Shown: positions 7,596 to 16,397 of the stretch, piece after piece | Layout: the number at the start of each line of letters is the position of its first letter | Numbering within the stretch: position 1 is the first letter of the stretch | Program-made: the position numbers and the translations under genes | Source of the DNA: Planktomarina sp. | GTDB lineage: Bacteria > Pseudomonadota > Alphaproteobacteria > Rhodobacterales > Rhodobacteraceae | Length of the DNA: 64,000 bases | NCBI GenBank assembly: GCA_020630595.1 | Contig: JAHDBC010000009.1 | Span: 1 to 64,000, forward strand | Direction of reading: 5' to 3' | The notes under the pieces: generated by a model | Database searches by the model: none | Seen by the model: only the letters and a program-made list of their open reading frames with translations | Told to the model about the DNA's origin: nothing

Positions 7596-8534
7596 ATGCT
7601 ATCGTTTTTCTTTTTCCTATCGCTCGCCAGCGGCATGTTTGTCATCGACACGATTGTCGAAGAATTCATAGAACCCTCTGATGATGCGGACACCCCGCCC
7701 GATCAGCCGGATGATGATCCGGCATCCGACGATTCATCCGCCGACCGTGATGAACCCACAGCCACAGCCCCTGAAACCACACCCGATTTTGAAGAAGACG
7801 AAGATATCTATGATCCGTTGACGGAAACCGTTCCGTTTTACCGCAGCGGCGGGGATGACGGGTTCAATCTGGATCTGACCTTCGAAGGCGACTGGACGCT
7901 GGACGAACAGAACGCCGTCATCAAATGCGCAGAATTCATCAGCCAGGTTATCGTAGAAGACATTCCTGATGACAGCTATCGCGGGCAGGAAATAGATGAT
8001 GTGGCCATCACATTGTCGAAAGCCGACATCGACAGCTATTCGGGCATTCTGGCCTATGCGCAGGTCTATGATACGCGCAGCGACAGCGATTTGCCGACGC
8101 GGGCCGACATCGTGATGGACAACGCTGATCTGGAAGCACTGAAGCGGGGTGACGATTTTGAAAGCACGGTCCTGCACGAAATGTTTCACGCCATCGGCTT
8201 TGGAATCAAATGGGAACAACAGGGGTTGATTGACCGGTCCAACCCGGACGCCGGTGTGCGGTTCACGGGGGCCAATGCCACGCAGGCCTATCTGGACAGC
8301 CCGCTATCGGAAGATGATCCCTTTGCCGCATCCGGTGTGCCCGTCGATCCACGTGGCGGCCACTGGGACGAAGGCGCATTGGGGTCCGAATTCATGACCG
8401 GCATCCTGAACGCGAACAGCTTTGTGTCAGACATCACGCTCGCCTCACTGGATGACATGGGCTATGACACGGTCCGCGATGATGTGACCAAACCCAACGA
8501 CGCGATCGGCCCCGCCCCCACCATGTTCGTCTGA
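7596..8534 (+). CDS. Leishmanolysin-like (M8-type) zinc metalloprotease
   Basis: 312 residues from the ATG (an in-frame TTG at 7575 would add 7). A hydrophobic N-terminal helix (MLSFFFFLSLASGMFVIDTI) is followed by a very acidic, Asp/Pro-rich linker (about residues 25-85). The catalytic domain has HEMFHAIGFG (zinc ligands His194 and His198, Glu195 as base), a likely third ligand His256 in GGHWDEG, and a Met-turn at EFMTG (Met267). This order (HExxH, distant His, Met-turn, then LASLDDMGY) is typical of metzincins of the leishmanolysin type. It is probably a secreted or surface protease; the N-terminal helix resembles the short leaders seen on some Roseobacter exported calcium-binding proteins rather than a classical signal peptide. 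Confidence 0.8.
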   Translation: MLSFFFFLSLASGMFVIDTIVEEFIEPSDDADTPPDQPDDDPASDDSSADRDEPTATAPETTPDFEEDEDIYDPLTETVPFYRSGGDDGFNLDLTFEGDWTLDEQNAVIKCAEFISQVIVEDIPDDSYRGQEIDDVAITLSKADIDSYSGILAYAQVYDTRSDSDLPTRADIVMDNADLEALKRGDDFESTVLHEMFHAIGFGIKWEQQGLIDRSNPDAGVRFTGANATQAYLDSPLSEDDPFAASGVPVDPRGGHWDEGALGSEFMTGILNANSFVSDITLASLDDMGYDTVRDDVTKPNDAIGPAPTMFV

Positions 8535-8700
8535 TGCACCGGGCCGCCTAACGGCACATAAGCAACCCACAACACAGGGGGTGACGCACCAGCGTTGCCC
8601 CTTTCCCCCAAATGTGCCCTGATCGGGCTTTCCCACGTTGGTCGATCTGATTTCACTATTTTTGCCCACAGGTGATGTTTTTGAACCAAAACGGCTTACC

Positions 8701-8729
8701 TTGACAGTTGCGAATGATTTGCATTTACA
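8701..8729 (+). promoter_or_regulatory. Predicted sitABCD promoter
   Basis: A consensus -35 TTGACA (8701-8706), a 17-bp spacer and TTTACA (8724-8729) as -10 give a good sigma-70-like promoter about 30 bp ahead of the sitA start. The Mur-like palindrome fills the spacer. Confidence 0.6.
8709..8723. promoter_or_regulatory. Putative Mur (Fur-family) box controlling sitABCD
   Basis: TGCGAATGATTTGCA matches its own reverse complement at 12 of 15 positions. It resembles the TGCAA-like palindromes bound by the Mn-responsive Fur-family regulator Mur ahead of Mn transporter genes in alphaproteobacteria. It fills the spacer of the predicted promoter, a position where bound repressor would exclude RNA polymerase. 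Confidence 0.6.
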
Positions 8730-8758
8730 GAAATCACCAACGTGGAAAGGATCGCCGA

Positions 8759-9646
8759 ATGAAATCCCTTTTGCCAGTTGTCACGATCTGCGCGTTGTCT
8801 GCGGGTCCGATTGCTGCGGACCCCCTGAAAGTCGCAACCAGCTTTACGGTTTTGGCCGATATCGCCAGCAACATTGCAGGCGACCGGGCTGATGTTGTGT
8901 CCATCACGAAACCGGGGGCGGAAATTCATGGCTATGATCCCACGCCGCGCGATATCGTGCGCGTGATTGATGCCGACCTGATCTTGTGGAACGGCATGAA
9001 TCTTGAACTGTGGTTTGAACAGTTCCTTGAAAATCTGGGCGATGTGCCATCGGTCACTGTCACCGATGGGATCACCCCACTTGCGATCAAATCGGGTTCA
9101 TACGCGGGCAAACCCAATCCCCATGCATGGATGGGTTTGGACAATGCGCTGATCTACATCGACAATATCACGGATGCCATGTCTGATCTGGATGCAGAAA
9201 ACGCGGCCTATTATGCCGCCAATGCAGACCGTTATAAGCAACAATTGCGGGACACCATCGAACCCCTGCGCAATGCTGTTGCGCAAATCCCCGAAAACGA
9301 ACGCTGGCTTGTCACCTGTGAAGGGGCGTTCAGCTATCTGGCACAGGATTTTGGCCTGCAAGAATTGTATTTGTGGCCCATGAACGCAGATGCCGTCGGC
9401 ACACCGCAACAGGTGCGCGCCGTGATCGACGGGGTGCGGGACAATGACATCCCCGTTGTCTTTTGCGAAAGCACCGTGAACACGGCCCCCGCCCGTCAGG
9501 TCGCGCGGGAAACCGGGGCGATGTACGGGGGGGATTTGTTTGTGGATTCCCTGTCGGATGCTGATGGCCCTGTGCCCACGTATCTGGATCTGCTGCGCGT
9601 GACGTCCGAAACGGTCGTGCGCGGCCTGACGCAAAGCGCGCCCTAG
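8759..9646 (+). CDS. sitA: Manganese ABC transporter, substrate-binding protein
   Basis: 295-residue periplasmic metal-binding protein of the cluster A-I (ZnuA/PsaA/SitA) family. The signal peptide spans about 1-20 (cleavage near PIAADP). The metal ligands expected for the family are visible: His57 (AEIHGYD), His122 (NPHAWMG), Glu188 (CEGAFSYL) and Asp263 (FVDSLSD). A His2-Glu-Asp set with no His-rich loop favours Mn2+ (or Fe2+) over Zn2+. The start at 8759 follows AAAGGA and gives a proper signal peptide, unlike the upstream ATG at 8708. First gene of a four-gene operon with an apparent Mur-controlled promoter. Confidence 0.92.
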   Translation: MKSLLPVVTICALSAGPIAADPLKVATSFTVLADIASNIAGDRADVVSITKPGAEIHGYDPTPRDIVRVIDADLILWNGMNLELWFEQFLENLGDVPSVTVTDGITPLAIKSGSYAGKPNPHAWMGLDNALIYIDNITDAMSDLDAENAAYYAANADRYKQQLRDTIEPLRNAVAQIPENERWLVTCEGAFSYLAQDFGLQELYLWPMNADAVGTPQQVRAVIDGVRDNDIPVVFCESTVNTAPARQVARETGAMYGGDLFVDSLSDADGPVPTYLDLLRVTSETVVRGLTQSAP

Positions 9647-9649
9647 CCC

Positions 9650-10522
9650 ATGCCGACCCAGCACCCCACTGCCCCCGGCCTGTCTGCGCGCGGCCTGACC
9701 GTCACGTATCGCAATGGCCACACAGCCCTGCGCGACGCCACATTTGACGTACCGCGCGGGACGGTCACGGCCCTTGTCGGGGTCAATGGGGCGGGAAAAT
9801 CCACCCTGTTCAAGGCTTTGATGGGGTTCGTTCCCGCAGCAAAGGGCGACATTCGCATATTGGGCCACACGGTCGCACAGGCGCTGAAACGCAATCTGGT
9901 GGCTTATGTTCCCCAATCAGAAGACGTGGATTGGGATTTTCCCGTTCTGGTCGAAGATGTGGTGATGATGGGCCGCTATGGGCACATGGGCCTGTTGCGC
10001 CGTCCGAAACCCGCTGACCGCGATGCCGTTGATCAAGCCTTGGACCGTGTCGGCATGGCAGAGTACCGAACCCGCCAGATCGGCGAATTGTCGGGCGGCC
10101 AACGCAAACGCGTGTTTCTGGCCCGTGCGCTGGCCCAAAACGGCCAGGTCATCTTGTTGGACGAACCCTTTACCGGGGTCGATGTCAAAACAGAAGATCA
10201 GATCATCGAACTGTTGCGCACCCTGCGCGACGAAGGGCGGGTGATGCTGGTATCGACCCACAATCTGGGGTCTGTGCCCGAATTTTGTGACCGCACCGTG
10301 TTGGTCAAAGGAACCATTCTGGACCATGGCCCCACCGCCGAAGTCTTTACGCAGGAAAACCTGCAACGGGCCTTTGGGGGTGTGTTGCGGCACTTCACCC
10401 TTGCCGGAACCGATTTGCACGATGATGAAGACGGGCGCGCCGTCACGATCCTGACAGACGACGAACGCCCCTTTGTTCAATATGGCGATCAAACCCGAAC
10501 CAGTGGGCGCGACGGATCATGA
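9650..10522 (+). CDS. sitB: Manganese ABC transporter, ATP-binding protein
   Basis: 290-residue cytoplasmic ATPase that drives Mn2+ import. Walker [10 protein letters not shown] (44-52), Q-loop [12 protein letters not shown] (the acidic-aromatic pattern typical of SitB/MntB), signature LSGGQ (about 146-150), Walker B VILLDEP and switch His in STHN are all present, so it should be active. It begins 3 nt after sitA. The last ~35 residues form an acidic tail (HDDEDGR) beyond the usual domain end, near where some homologues carry regulatory extensions. The stop overlaps sitC by 4 nt. Confidence 0.94.
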   Translation: MPTQHPTAPGLSARGLTVTYRNGHTALRDATFDVPRGTVTALVGVNGAGKSTLFKALMGFVPAAKGDIRILGHTVAQALKRNLVAYVPQSEDVDWDFPVLVEDVVMMGRYGHMGLLRRPKPADRDAVDQALDRVGMAEYRTRQIGELSGGQRKRVFLARALAQNGQVILLDEPFTGVDVKTEDQIIELLRTLRDEGRVMLVSTHNLGSVPEFCDRTVLVKGTILDHGPTAEVFTQENLQRAFGGVLRHFTLAGTDLHDDEDGRAVTILTDDERPFVQYGDQTRTSGRDGS

Positions 10523-11376
10523 TTTTGCTGGAACCGTTCAGCTATGGCTACATGACCAACGCGATGTGGGTGTCGGCCCTTGTGGGCGGCGTTTGCGCGT
10601 TTCTGTCGGCCTATTTGATGCTGAAAGGCTGGTCGCTGATCGGCGATGCGTTGGCCCATTCGGTCGTGCCCGGTGTCGCCGGAGCTTATATCTTGGGCCT
10701 TCCTTTTGCTTTGGGGGCGTTCCTGTCTGGGGGGTTGGCCGCCCTTGCGATGCTGTTTCTCAGCAATCGGTCGGGGCTAAAGGTCGATGTGATCATCGGC
10801 ATCATCTTTACCAGCTTTTTCGGGCTTGGCCTGTTTGTGATGTCGCTGAACCCCATCGCCGTTTCCGTTGAAACGATCACCATGGGCAACATTCTGGCCA
10901 TCAGCCCGGGCGACACGCTGCAACTGGTGTTGATCGGGGGCATCACACTGGCTGTTCTGATCTGGAAGTGGAAAGATCTGATGGTTACGTTTTTCGATGA
11001 AACCCACGCCCGCACAATCGGGCTGAAACCGGATGTGTTGAAGGCGGTGTTCTTCGTGCTGTTGTCCGCGTCGGTCGTGGCTGCGATGCAAACCGTGGGG
11101 GCGTTTTTGGTGATCGCCATGGTCGTCACACCGGGCGCGACCGCATATCTGTTGTGCGACCGGTTTCCGCGCCTGATCCTGACATCCGTCGCCATCGGAA
11201 CAACAACCAGTTTTCTGGGGGCCTATGCCAGCTTTTTTCTGGATGGGGCCACGGGGGGCATCATCGTTTGCCTGCAAACACTGGTGTTTCTGACGGCATT
11301 CGTGCTGGCCCCCAAACACGGGGTCTGGGCCGCCCATAGGCGGGCCCGTCAAGCGGCAGAGGGTCCCCATGGCTGA
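10519..11376 (+). CDS. sitC: Manganese ABC transporter, permease
   Basis: 285-residue inner-membrane permease of the ABC-3 family with about eight hydrophobic helices. Conserved family segments are visible: [22 protein letters not shown] near the start and [19 protein letters not shown] near the middle. It overlaps sitB by 4 nt (ATGA) and sitD by 8 nt. It is paired with a second homologous permease, forming a heterodimeric channel as in SitCD. Confidence 0.93.
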   Translation: MILLEPFSYGYMTNAMWVSALVGGVCAFLSAYLMLKGWSLIGDALAHSVVPGVAGAYILGLPFALGAFLSGGLAALAMLFLSNRSGLKVDVIIGIIFTSFFGLGLFVMSLNPIAVSVETITMGNILAISPGDTLQLVLIGGITLAVLIWKWKDLMVTFFDETHARTIGLKPDVLKAVFFVLLSASVVAAMQTVGAFLVIAMVVTPGATAYLLCDRFPRLILTSVAIGTTTSFLGAYASFFLDGATGGIIVCLQTLVFLTAFVLAPKHGVWAAHRRARQAAEGPHG

Positions 11377-12199
11377 TCTTTGGCTGCCGTTTCAATTTGG
11401 CTTCATGCAAAACGCGTTTTTGATCTGTGTGATCGTTGCCGTGCCCACGGCCCTGTTGTCTTGTTTTCTGGTGACCAAGGGCTGGGCCTTGATGGGCGAT
11501 GCGGTCAGCCACGCGGTTCTGCCGGGCATTGTGGCCGCTTATATCATCGGGGCTCCGCTGTTGATCGGGGCCTTTGTGGCGGGGATGTTTTGCGCCGTTG
11601 CAACAGGCGTGCTGACCGAACATTCAAGGGTGAAACAGGACACGGTCATGGGTGTTGTCTTCAGCGGCATGTTCGGGCTGGGACTGGTGATGTATGTGGC
11701 CACGGATGGCGGCATCCATCTGGACCACATCCTGTTTGGCAACATGCTGGGCGTGGGCACGGATGATCTGGTGCTGGCGGGGTGGATCAGCGCGCTGGTC
11801 ACGGCCGTGTTGGTCCTGCGTTGGAAAGACATCCTGTTGTTCATCTTTGATCCCGCACAGGCACGTGCGGCGGGGTTGAACGTTAATTGGTTGCACTATG
11901 GGCTGTTGGCGGCCCTGTCGCTGACCATTGTGGCGACCCTGTCGGCGGTGGGTTTGATCCTGTCGATTGGCCTGTTGATTGCGCCGGGGGCGATTGCGTT
12001 TCTGGTGACCAAACGATTTGGATCGATGTTGTGGATTGCCGTCGCAGTTTGCATGATCAGCATGATCACTGGCACCTATGCCAGTTTCTGGATCGACAGC
12101 GCCCCGGCCCCGACGATTGTTCTGATCCTGACGATCGTGTTCATCATTGCCTTTGTCACCCGTGTGACCGTGAACCGGCAGCGCACGAAACACATCTGA
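11369..12199 (+). CDS. sitD: Manganese ABC transporter, permease
   Basis: 276-residue ABC-3 family permease, paralogous to the preceding gene (LVTKGWALMGDAVSHAVLPGI and VGLILSIGLLIAPGAIAFL align with it). It forms the second membrane subunit of the Mn2+ importer. Its start lies inside the end of sitC (8-nt overlap), so the two are translationally coupled. Last gene of the operon; the next gene starts 95 bp downstream with its own ribosome site. Confidence 0.93.
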   Translation: MADLWLPFQFGFMQNAFLICVIVAVPTALLSCFLVTKGWALMGDAVSHAVLPGIVAAYIIGAPLLIGAFVAGMFCAVATGVLTEHSRVKQDTVMGVVFSGMFGLGLVMYVATDGGIHLDHILFGNMLGVGTDDLVLAGWISALVTAVLVLRWKDILLFIFDPAQARAAGLNVNWLHYGLLAALSLTIVATLSAVGLILSIGLLIAPGAIAFLVTKRFGSMLWIAVAVCMISMITGTYASFWIDSAPAPTIVLILTIVFIIAFVTRVTVNRQRTKHI

Positions 12200-12294
12200 T
12201 CCTTCACCAACGGTGATCAATCCGTTCACGGATTTTCGTTTCCCATCCCCACCCACACGTTTCTATGGTTGGCAAAACCAAAAGGAACAAACCC

Positions 12295-13164
12295 ATGGGA
12301 TATGATCTTTATATTGGCGACCGCACCTATAGCAGCTGGTCCATGCGGGGGTGGCTGATGTTGCGTGCGTTCGATATCCCCGCGACCGTGCATATGGCGG
12401 GGCTTTATGATGGCACGATGCACGAAGATCTGGCCCATCTGGCCCCGGCGCGGCTTGTGCCGGTGATGACCACACCCGCAGGCCACGTGGTGCAGGATAC
12501 CCTTGCCATGGCGGAAACCCTGCACGAAGAAAACCCGGATGCGGGGCTGTGGCCTGCGGATGCCGGGCAGCGCGCCTTGGCACGGGGCATGGTGGCAGAA
12601 ATGCATGCGGGTTTTGGCGCGCTGCGCACCGATTGCCCCATGAACCTTGAACACAGCTGGTCGGGGTTCGAACCCTCTGACGCTGTGCGGGCCGATCTGG
12701 CGCGGATTGACAGGCTGTGGTCCATGGCGATGGATCAATCAGCGTCTGACGCTTGGTTGTTCGGCGCCTATTCCTTGGCAGATGTGTTCTATGCCCCGGT
12801 GGCGGCGCGGATTGCGGGCTATGGCCTGCCCGTGTCTGACGCCGCGCAGGCCTATGTGGCCCGTCATCTGGCCCACCCGCTGTTTCGCCAGTGGCGGGCC
12901 ATGGGCCTGACAAAAGCGTATGATCCCAAACCCTATCGGTTGCCACTGGATCAGGCCGATTGGCCCGGCCCCGCCCCCCTTGCGGCAGCGCCGCTGGACG
13001 ACGGCACCCCGGAAAACAACACATGCCCCTATTCCGGTGATCCTGTCACGCATCTGTTTCAGGTCGAAGGGCGCACATTCGGGGCCTGCAACGCATTCTG
13101 CCGCGACAAAACCGTGGCCGACGCCGAAGCTTGGCCGCAGTTCATGGCTGTTTACAATTCTTAA
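12295..13164 (+). CDS. Glutathione S-transferase with C-terminal TRASH-like motif
   Basis: 289 residues. The N-terminal thioredoxin-like half begins YDLYIGDRTYSSWSMRGWLML, whose Ser is a candidate glutathione-activating residue, and a helical GST C-terminal domain runs to about residue 230. GSTs usually stop near 210-230 residues; this one has a ~55-residue tail with Cys244, Cys265 and Cys269, spaced C-x20-C-x3-C with SG-x-P and V-x-GRTFG between. That is the signature spacing of TRASH/YHS-type metal-binding treble-clef domains. The start is set by AAAGGA before ATG 12295. It follows sitABCD on the same strand after a 95-bp gap, so a metal link is plausible but unproven. Confidence 0.8.
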   Translation: MGYDLYIGDRTYSSWSMRGWLMLRAFDIPATVHMAGLYDGTMHEDLAHLAPARLVPVMTTPAGHVVQDTLAMAETLHEENPDAGLWPADAGQRALARGMVAEMHAGFGALRTDCPMNLEHSWSGFEPSDAVRADLARIDRLWSMAMDQSASDAWLFGAYSLADVFYAPVAARIAGYGLPVSDAAQAYVARHLAHPLFRQWRAMGLTKAYDPKPYRLPLDQADWPGPAPLAAAPLDDGTPENNTCPYSGDPVTHLFQVEGRTFGACNAFCRDKTVADAEAWPQFMAVYNS

Positions 13165-13212
13165 ACCCCTGCCCGGTTAGCGTGGCGTTAACCATGCCAG
13201 CCGGGGGCCGAA

Positions 13213-14796
13213 TTGACCGCAGTCACCTATACCGCCGCGTTCGAAGGGATCACAGCACATCTGGTCGAAGTGCAATGTGCCGTGGCCCCGGGAATGCCGG
13301 CGTTTCAGATCGTCGGATTGCCGGCAAAGGCCGTGTCCGAAGCCCGTGAACGGGTCCGCGCGGCCCTTGCCGCCTGTTCCGTTGCCCTGCCGTCCAAACG
13401 GATCACGGTGAACCTGTCCCCGGCTGATATGCCCAAAGACGGGTCGCATTTTGATTTGCCCATCGCTGTTGCGCTTTTGGCGGCCCTTGGCCTGATTGCC
13501 CCCGAAGACGCAGCCGCCAGCGTTGTGATGGGGGAACTGTCGCTGGATGGTTCCATCGTGCGGGTCAACGGGTGCCTGCCTGCGGCGATGGCCGCCCACG
13601 AAGGCGACAAGCGCCTGATCTGCCCTGCCCCGTGCGGGGCAGAAGCCGCATGGGTTTCCGACACACAGGTGATCGCGCCCCGGTCACTGGCCGCGTTGCT
13701 GCGCCATTATTCGGGTCAGGCCGTCTTGCCCCCATCCAAGCCGGGCGATGTGATCCGCGACGTGCAGCTGCGCGATATGGCAGACGTCAAGGGCCAGGAA
13801 CGCGCCAAACGTGCGCTTGAAATTGCGGCGGCCGGGCGGCACCATTTGTTGTTGATGGGGCCGCCGGGGTCGGGCAAGTCGATGCTGGCCGCCCGCATGC
13901 CCGGTATCCTGCCCCCGCTTACCCCGGCAGAAGCGTTGGAAACGTCTATGATCCAATCCTTGTCGGGCCTGTTGGACGATGGCGGCATATCCCGCGAACG
14001 CCCGTTCCGCGAACCCCACCACACATCGTCGATGGCTGCAATTGTGGGCGGGGGGCGCGGGGCCAAACCCGGAGAGGTGTCGCTGGCCCACAATGGCGTG
14101 TTGTTTCTGGACGAATTCCCTGAATTTCCCCGGCAGGTTCTGGAAACGCTGCGCCAACCGGTGGAAAGCGGCGAAGTTGTCGTGGCCCGCGCCAACGCCC
14201 ATGTGCGCTACCCTTGCCGGTTCATGCTGGTGGCCGCTGCCAACCCCTGCCGGTGCGGGCATCTTTCTGATCCGGCAAAGGCGTGCGCCCGTGCCCCTGA
14301 TTGCAGTGCGGATTATCTGGGCCGAATTTCCGGGCCGTTGATGGATCGGTTTGATCTGCGGGTCGATGTGCCGCCTGTGCGGTTCACGGATCTTGATCTG
14401 CCGGCCGACGGCGAAACCAGCGCGGTCATCGCAGACCGGGTGCAGGCCGCGCGCCGGATCCAGACCGAACGCTATGACAGCGTGGGCGACGTGCGATCAA
14501 ATGCTGATGCAGAAGGCGCGGTCTTGGAAATGGCCGCCCCCCTAGACAGTGACAGCCGCACATTCCTGATGCAGATCGCCGCACGATTTGCGATTTCGGC
14601 GCGGGGGTATCACCGCATTCTGCGCGTGGCCCGAACGATTGCCGATCTGGCCGGATCAGACGCCATCACCCGCACACACGTGGCCGAAGCTGTCAGTTTT
14701 CGAATGCCCGAAGTCGATCAACGCCGCGCCAGTTGGAAAACCGCAGATGCGCCCCAACCCGCGAAAATGGCAATGGCAAGCGAAAGCAGCCCGTAA
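13213..14796 (+). CDS. comM: YifB/ComM-family AAA+ ATPase (Mg chelatase-like)
   Basis: 527 residues, the usual length. The N-terminal ChlI-type domain (AFEGITAHLVEVQCAVAPGMPAFQIVGLPAKAVSEARERVR) is followed by an AAA+ core with Walker A GPPGSGKS (about 215-222), Walker B VLFLDEF and the zinc-ligand-like CRCGHLSDPAKACARAPDC segment. ComM is a hexameric branch-migration helicase that helps integrate DNA taken up by transformation. The start is a TTG at 13213 with GGGGG upstream, consistent with the conserved N-terminus; no better ATG exists. Its last 79 bp overlap the end of the convergent gene. Confidence 0.92.
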   Translation: MTAVTYTAAFEGITAHLVEVQCAVAPGMPAFQIVGLPAKAVSEARERVRAALAACSVALPSKRITVNLSPADMPKDGSHFDLPIAVALLAALGLIAPEDAAASVVMGELSLDGSIVRVNGCLPAAMAAHEGDKRLICPAPCGAEAAWVSDTQVIAPRSLAALLRHYSGQAVLPPSKPGDVIRDVQLRDMADVKGQERAKRALEIAAAGRHHLLLMGPPGSGKSMLAARMPGILPPLTPAEALETSMIQSLSGLLDDGGISRERPFREPHHTSSMAAIVGGGRGAKPGEVSLAHNGVLFLDEFPEFPRQVLETLRQPVESGEVVVARANAHVRYPCRFMLVAAANPCRCGHLSDPAKACARAPDCSADYLGRISGPLMDRFDLRVDVPPVRFTDLDLPADGETSAVIADRVQAARRIQTERYDSVGDVRSNADAEGAVLEMAAPLDSDSRTFLMQIAARFAISARGYHRILRVARTIADLAGSDAITRTHVAEAVSFRMPEVDQRRASWKTADAPQPAKMAMASESSP

Positions 14797-15479
14797 AGCA
14801 CGGGGTTTTCATGGGCCAGATCGAACAACCAGCGTTCGGCCCCCACCTTTTGCACCGGAATCTGGCTTTCATGCAGCGCCATCACCGACCCTTGCCGGGT
14901 GATGAACACCCGCAGATCGTAATCGCCTTCGGTCAGGTTGGCAGGCAATGGGATCGACGTTGAAAACAGCGTATTGGCCCGCAATTCGATGCTGTTTTCC
15001 AGCGTCTGGTACAGGCCATTGTTTTGACGGATGCGCTTGACCGCCACGGCAAAATCTTCGGCCCCTTCCACATCCATGGGCGCACCCACGGATCGGATCA
15101 TGCGGGGCACGGAAATCGAATGGCGCAAATCTTCTGTATCGGCCAGAACATCTGCCAATGGCGCAGATGTGGCCAGCGCGTAAACCGTTGGGGCCAGATC
15201 AACGTCAACCGCATCCACATTGACCCAAATCCCGAACCGGCGTTCCTTGCGCCGGACCGTGACCGGTTCGCGCGGGCTGGCGATGGTGATGATCACGTCA
15301 TAGGGATCTTCGAAACTGACCAGCGACGATGCCGATGGGCGGATTGCGCCGTAGATGAACAGATCAGATCCGTCGAAAAACGCATCAATGCCAATCTCTT
15401 GATCAGACAGGCCCACCACAACCTCTTGCGCTTTGGCAATCGGGGCGAACAGCAAAAACAGGGTCAAAAGGTAACGCAT
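14718..15479 (-). CDS. TIGR02186 family membrane-anchored protein
   Basis: 253 residues with a signal peptide (MRYLLTLFLLFAPIAKA), an extracytoplasmic beta-rich domain and one C-terminal membrane segment (about 228-248), matching the alphaproteobacterial family TIGR02186 of unknown function. In this family the gene is usually next to a TauE/SafE permease, as here: its start overlaps the permease stop (TGATG), so the two are translationally coupled and may form one transport system. The 3' end overlaps the convergent comM gene by 79 bp, and both reading frames look genuine there. Confidence 0.85.
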   Translation of the reverse strand: MRYLLTLFLLFAPIAKAQEVVVGLSDQEIGIDAFFDGSDLFIYGAIRPSASSLVSFEDPYDVIITIASPREPVTVRRKERRFGIWVNVDAVDVDLAPTVYALATSAPLADVLADTEDLRHSISVPRMIRSVGAPMDVEGAEDFAVAVKRIRQNNGLYQTLENSIELRANTLFSTSIPLPANLTEGDYDLRVFITRQGSVMALHESQIPVQKVGAERWLFDLAHENPVLYGLLSLAIAIFAGWGASAVFQLARR

Positions 15480-16396
15480 CAGTGGCCCCCGCTGTCACCA
15501 AGGGAAAACAGTTCCGTCGGTTGAATGATCAAATCCAGCGCAAGTTTCGCGCACACGGCGATAACGATCAGCGCCAGCAAGACACGCAGCTGTTCGGCGC
15601 GCAGCTTTGCCCCGATGATCGTGCCGAACTGTGCACCAATCACCCCGCCCACCAGCAACAAAACCGCCAAAACCATATCCACCGTATAGTTCGTGGTGGC
15701 GTGCAGCATTGTTGTGAACGCGGTGACGAAAATGATCTGGAACAGGGATGTGCCCACCACAACCTTCGTCGGCATGCCCAAAAGATAGATCATGGCTGGC
15801 ACCATGATGAACCCGCCACCGACCCCCATGATCGCAGCCAGAACGCCCACGGCAACCCCGACCAACGCTGGCGGGATGACCGAAATATACAGGCCCGACA
15901 CCCGGAATTTCATCTTGAACGGCAGGTTGTGAACCCACGTGTGTTTCTTGCGTTTCGGGGCGGCGGTGGGTGTGCCCGCCCGGCGCAAGGCAGACAGGCT
16001 TTCAACGAACATCAACGACCCGATGATGCCCAGAAACACGACATAGCACAGCTTGACCAGCAGATCGACCTGACCGAGTGATTTCAGGTAATTGAACACA
16101 AATACGCCCAGACCCGCACCGATCAGGCCGCCCACCAGCAGAACCGTTCCCATTCGGAAATCGACTGTCCGGCGACGCAGGTGTGCCAGCACACCCGAAA
16201 AAGAAGATGCGACGATCTGGTTTGCCTCTGTCGCGACGGCAACGGCTGGGGGGATGCCAATGAAAAACAACAGCGGCGTCATCAAAAACCCACCGCCCAC
16301 GCCAAACATGCCGGACAATACACCGACAAGACCGCCAAGGCCCAACAGCAAGAACGCGTTGACCGATACTTCAGCAATAGGGAGGTAGATAGACAT
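15479..16396 (-). CDS. TauE/SafE (TSUP) family sulfite/sulfonate exporter-like permease
   Basis: 305-residue inner-membrane protein with two homologous halves, each marked by the TSUP motif (GGLVGVLSGMFGVGGGFLMTPLL near the N-terminus; GVLAAIMGVGGGFIMVPAM near the middle). The family exports or imports small anionic sulfur or carbon compounds such as sulfite, sulfoacetate or thiosulfate; the substrate here is unknown. It is coupled to the TIGR02186 gene downstream. Its ribosome site AGGGGGG lies inside a strong hairpin, which suggests translational control. Confidence 0.88.
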   Translation of the reverse strand: MSIYLPIAEVSVNAFLLLGLGGLVGVLSGMFGVGGGFLMTPLLFFIGIPPAVAVATEANQIVASSFSGVLAHLRRRTVDFRMGTVLLVGGLIGAGLGVFVFNYLKSLGQVDLLVKLCYVVFLGIIGSLMFVESLSALRRAGTPTAAPKRKKHTWVHNLPFKMKFRVSGLYISVIPPALVGVAVGVLAAIMGVGGGFIMVPAMIYLLGMPTKVVVGTSLFQIIFVTAFTTMLHATTNYTVDMVLAVLLLVGGVIGAQFGTIIGAKLRAEQLRVLLALIVIAVCAKLALDLIIQPTELFSLGDSGGH

Positions 16397-16397
16397 G

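Noticed and set aside
11624-12256. 210-residue open frame on the minus strand
   Set aside because: Antisense to sitD; His/Gln/Arg-rich shadow without coding features.
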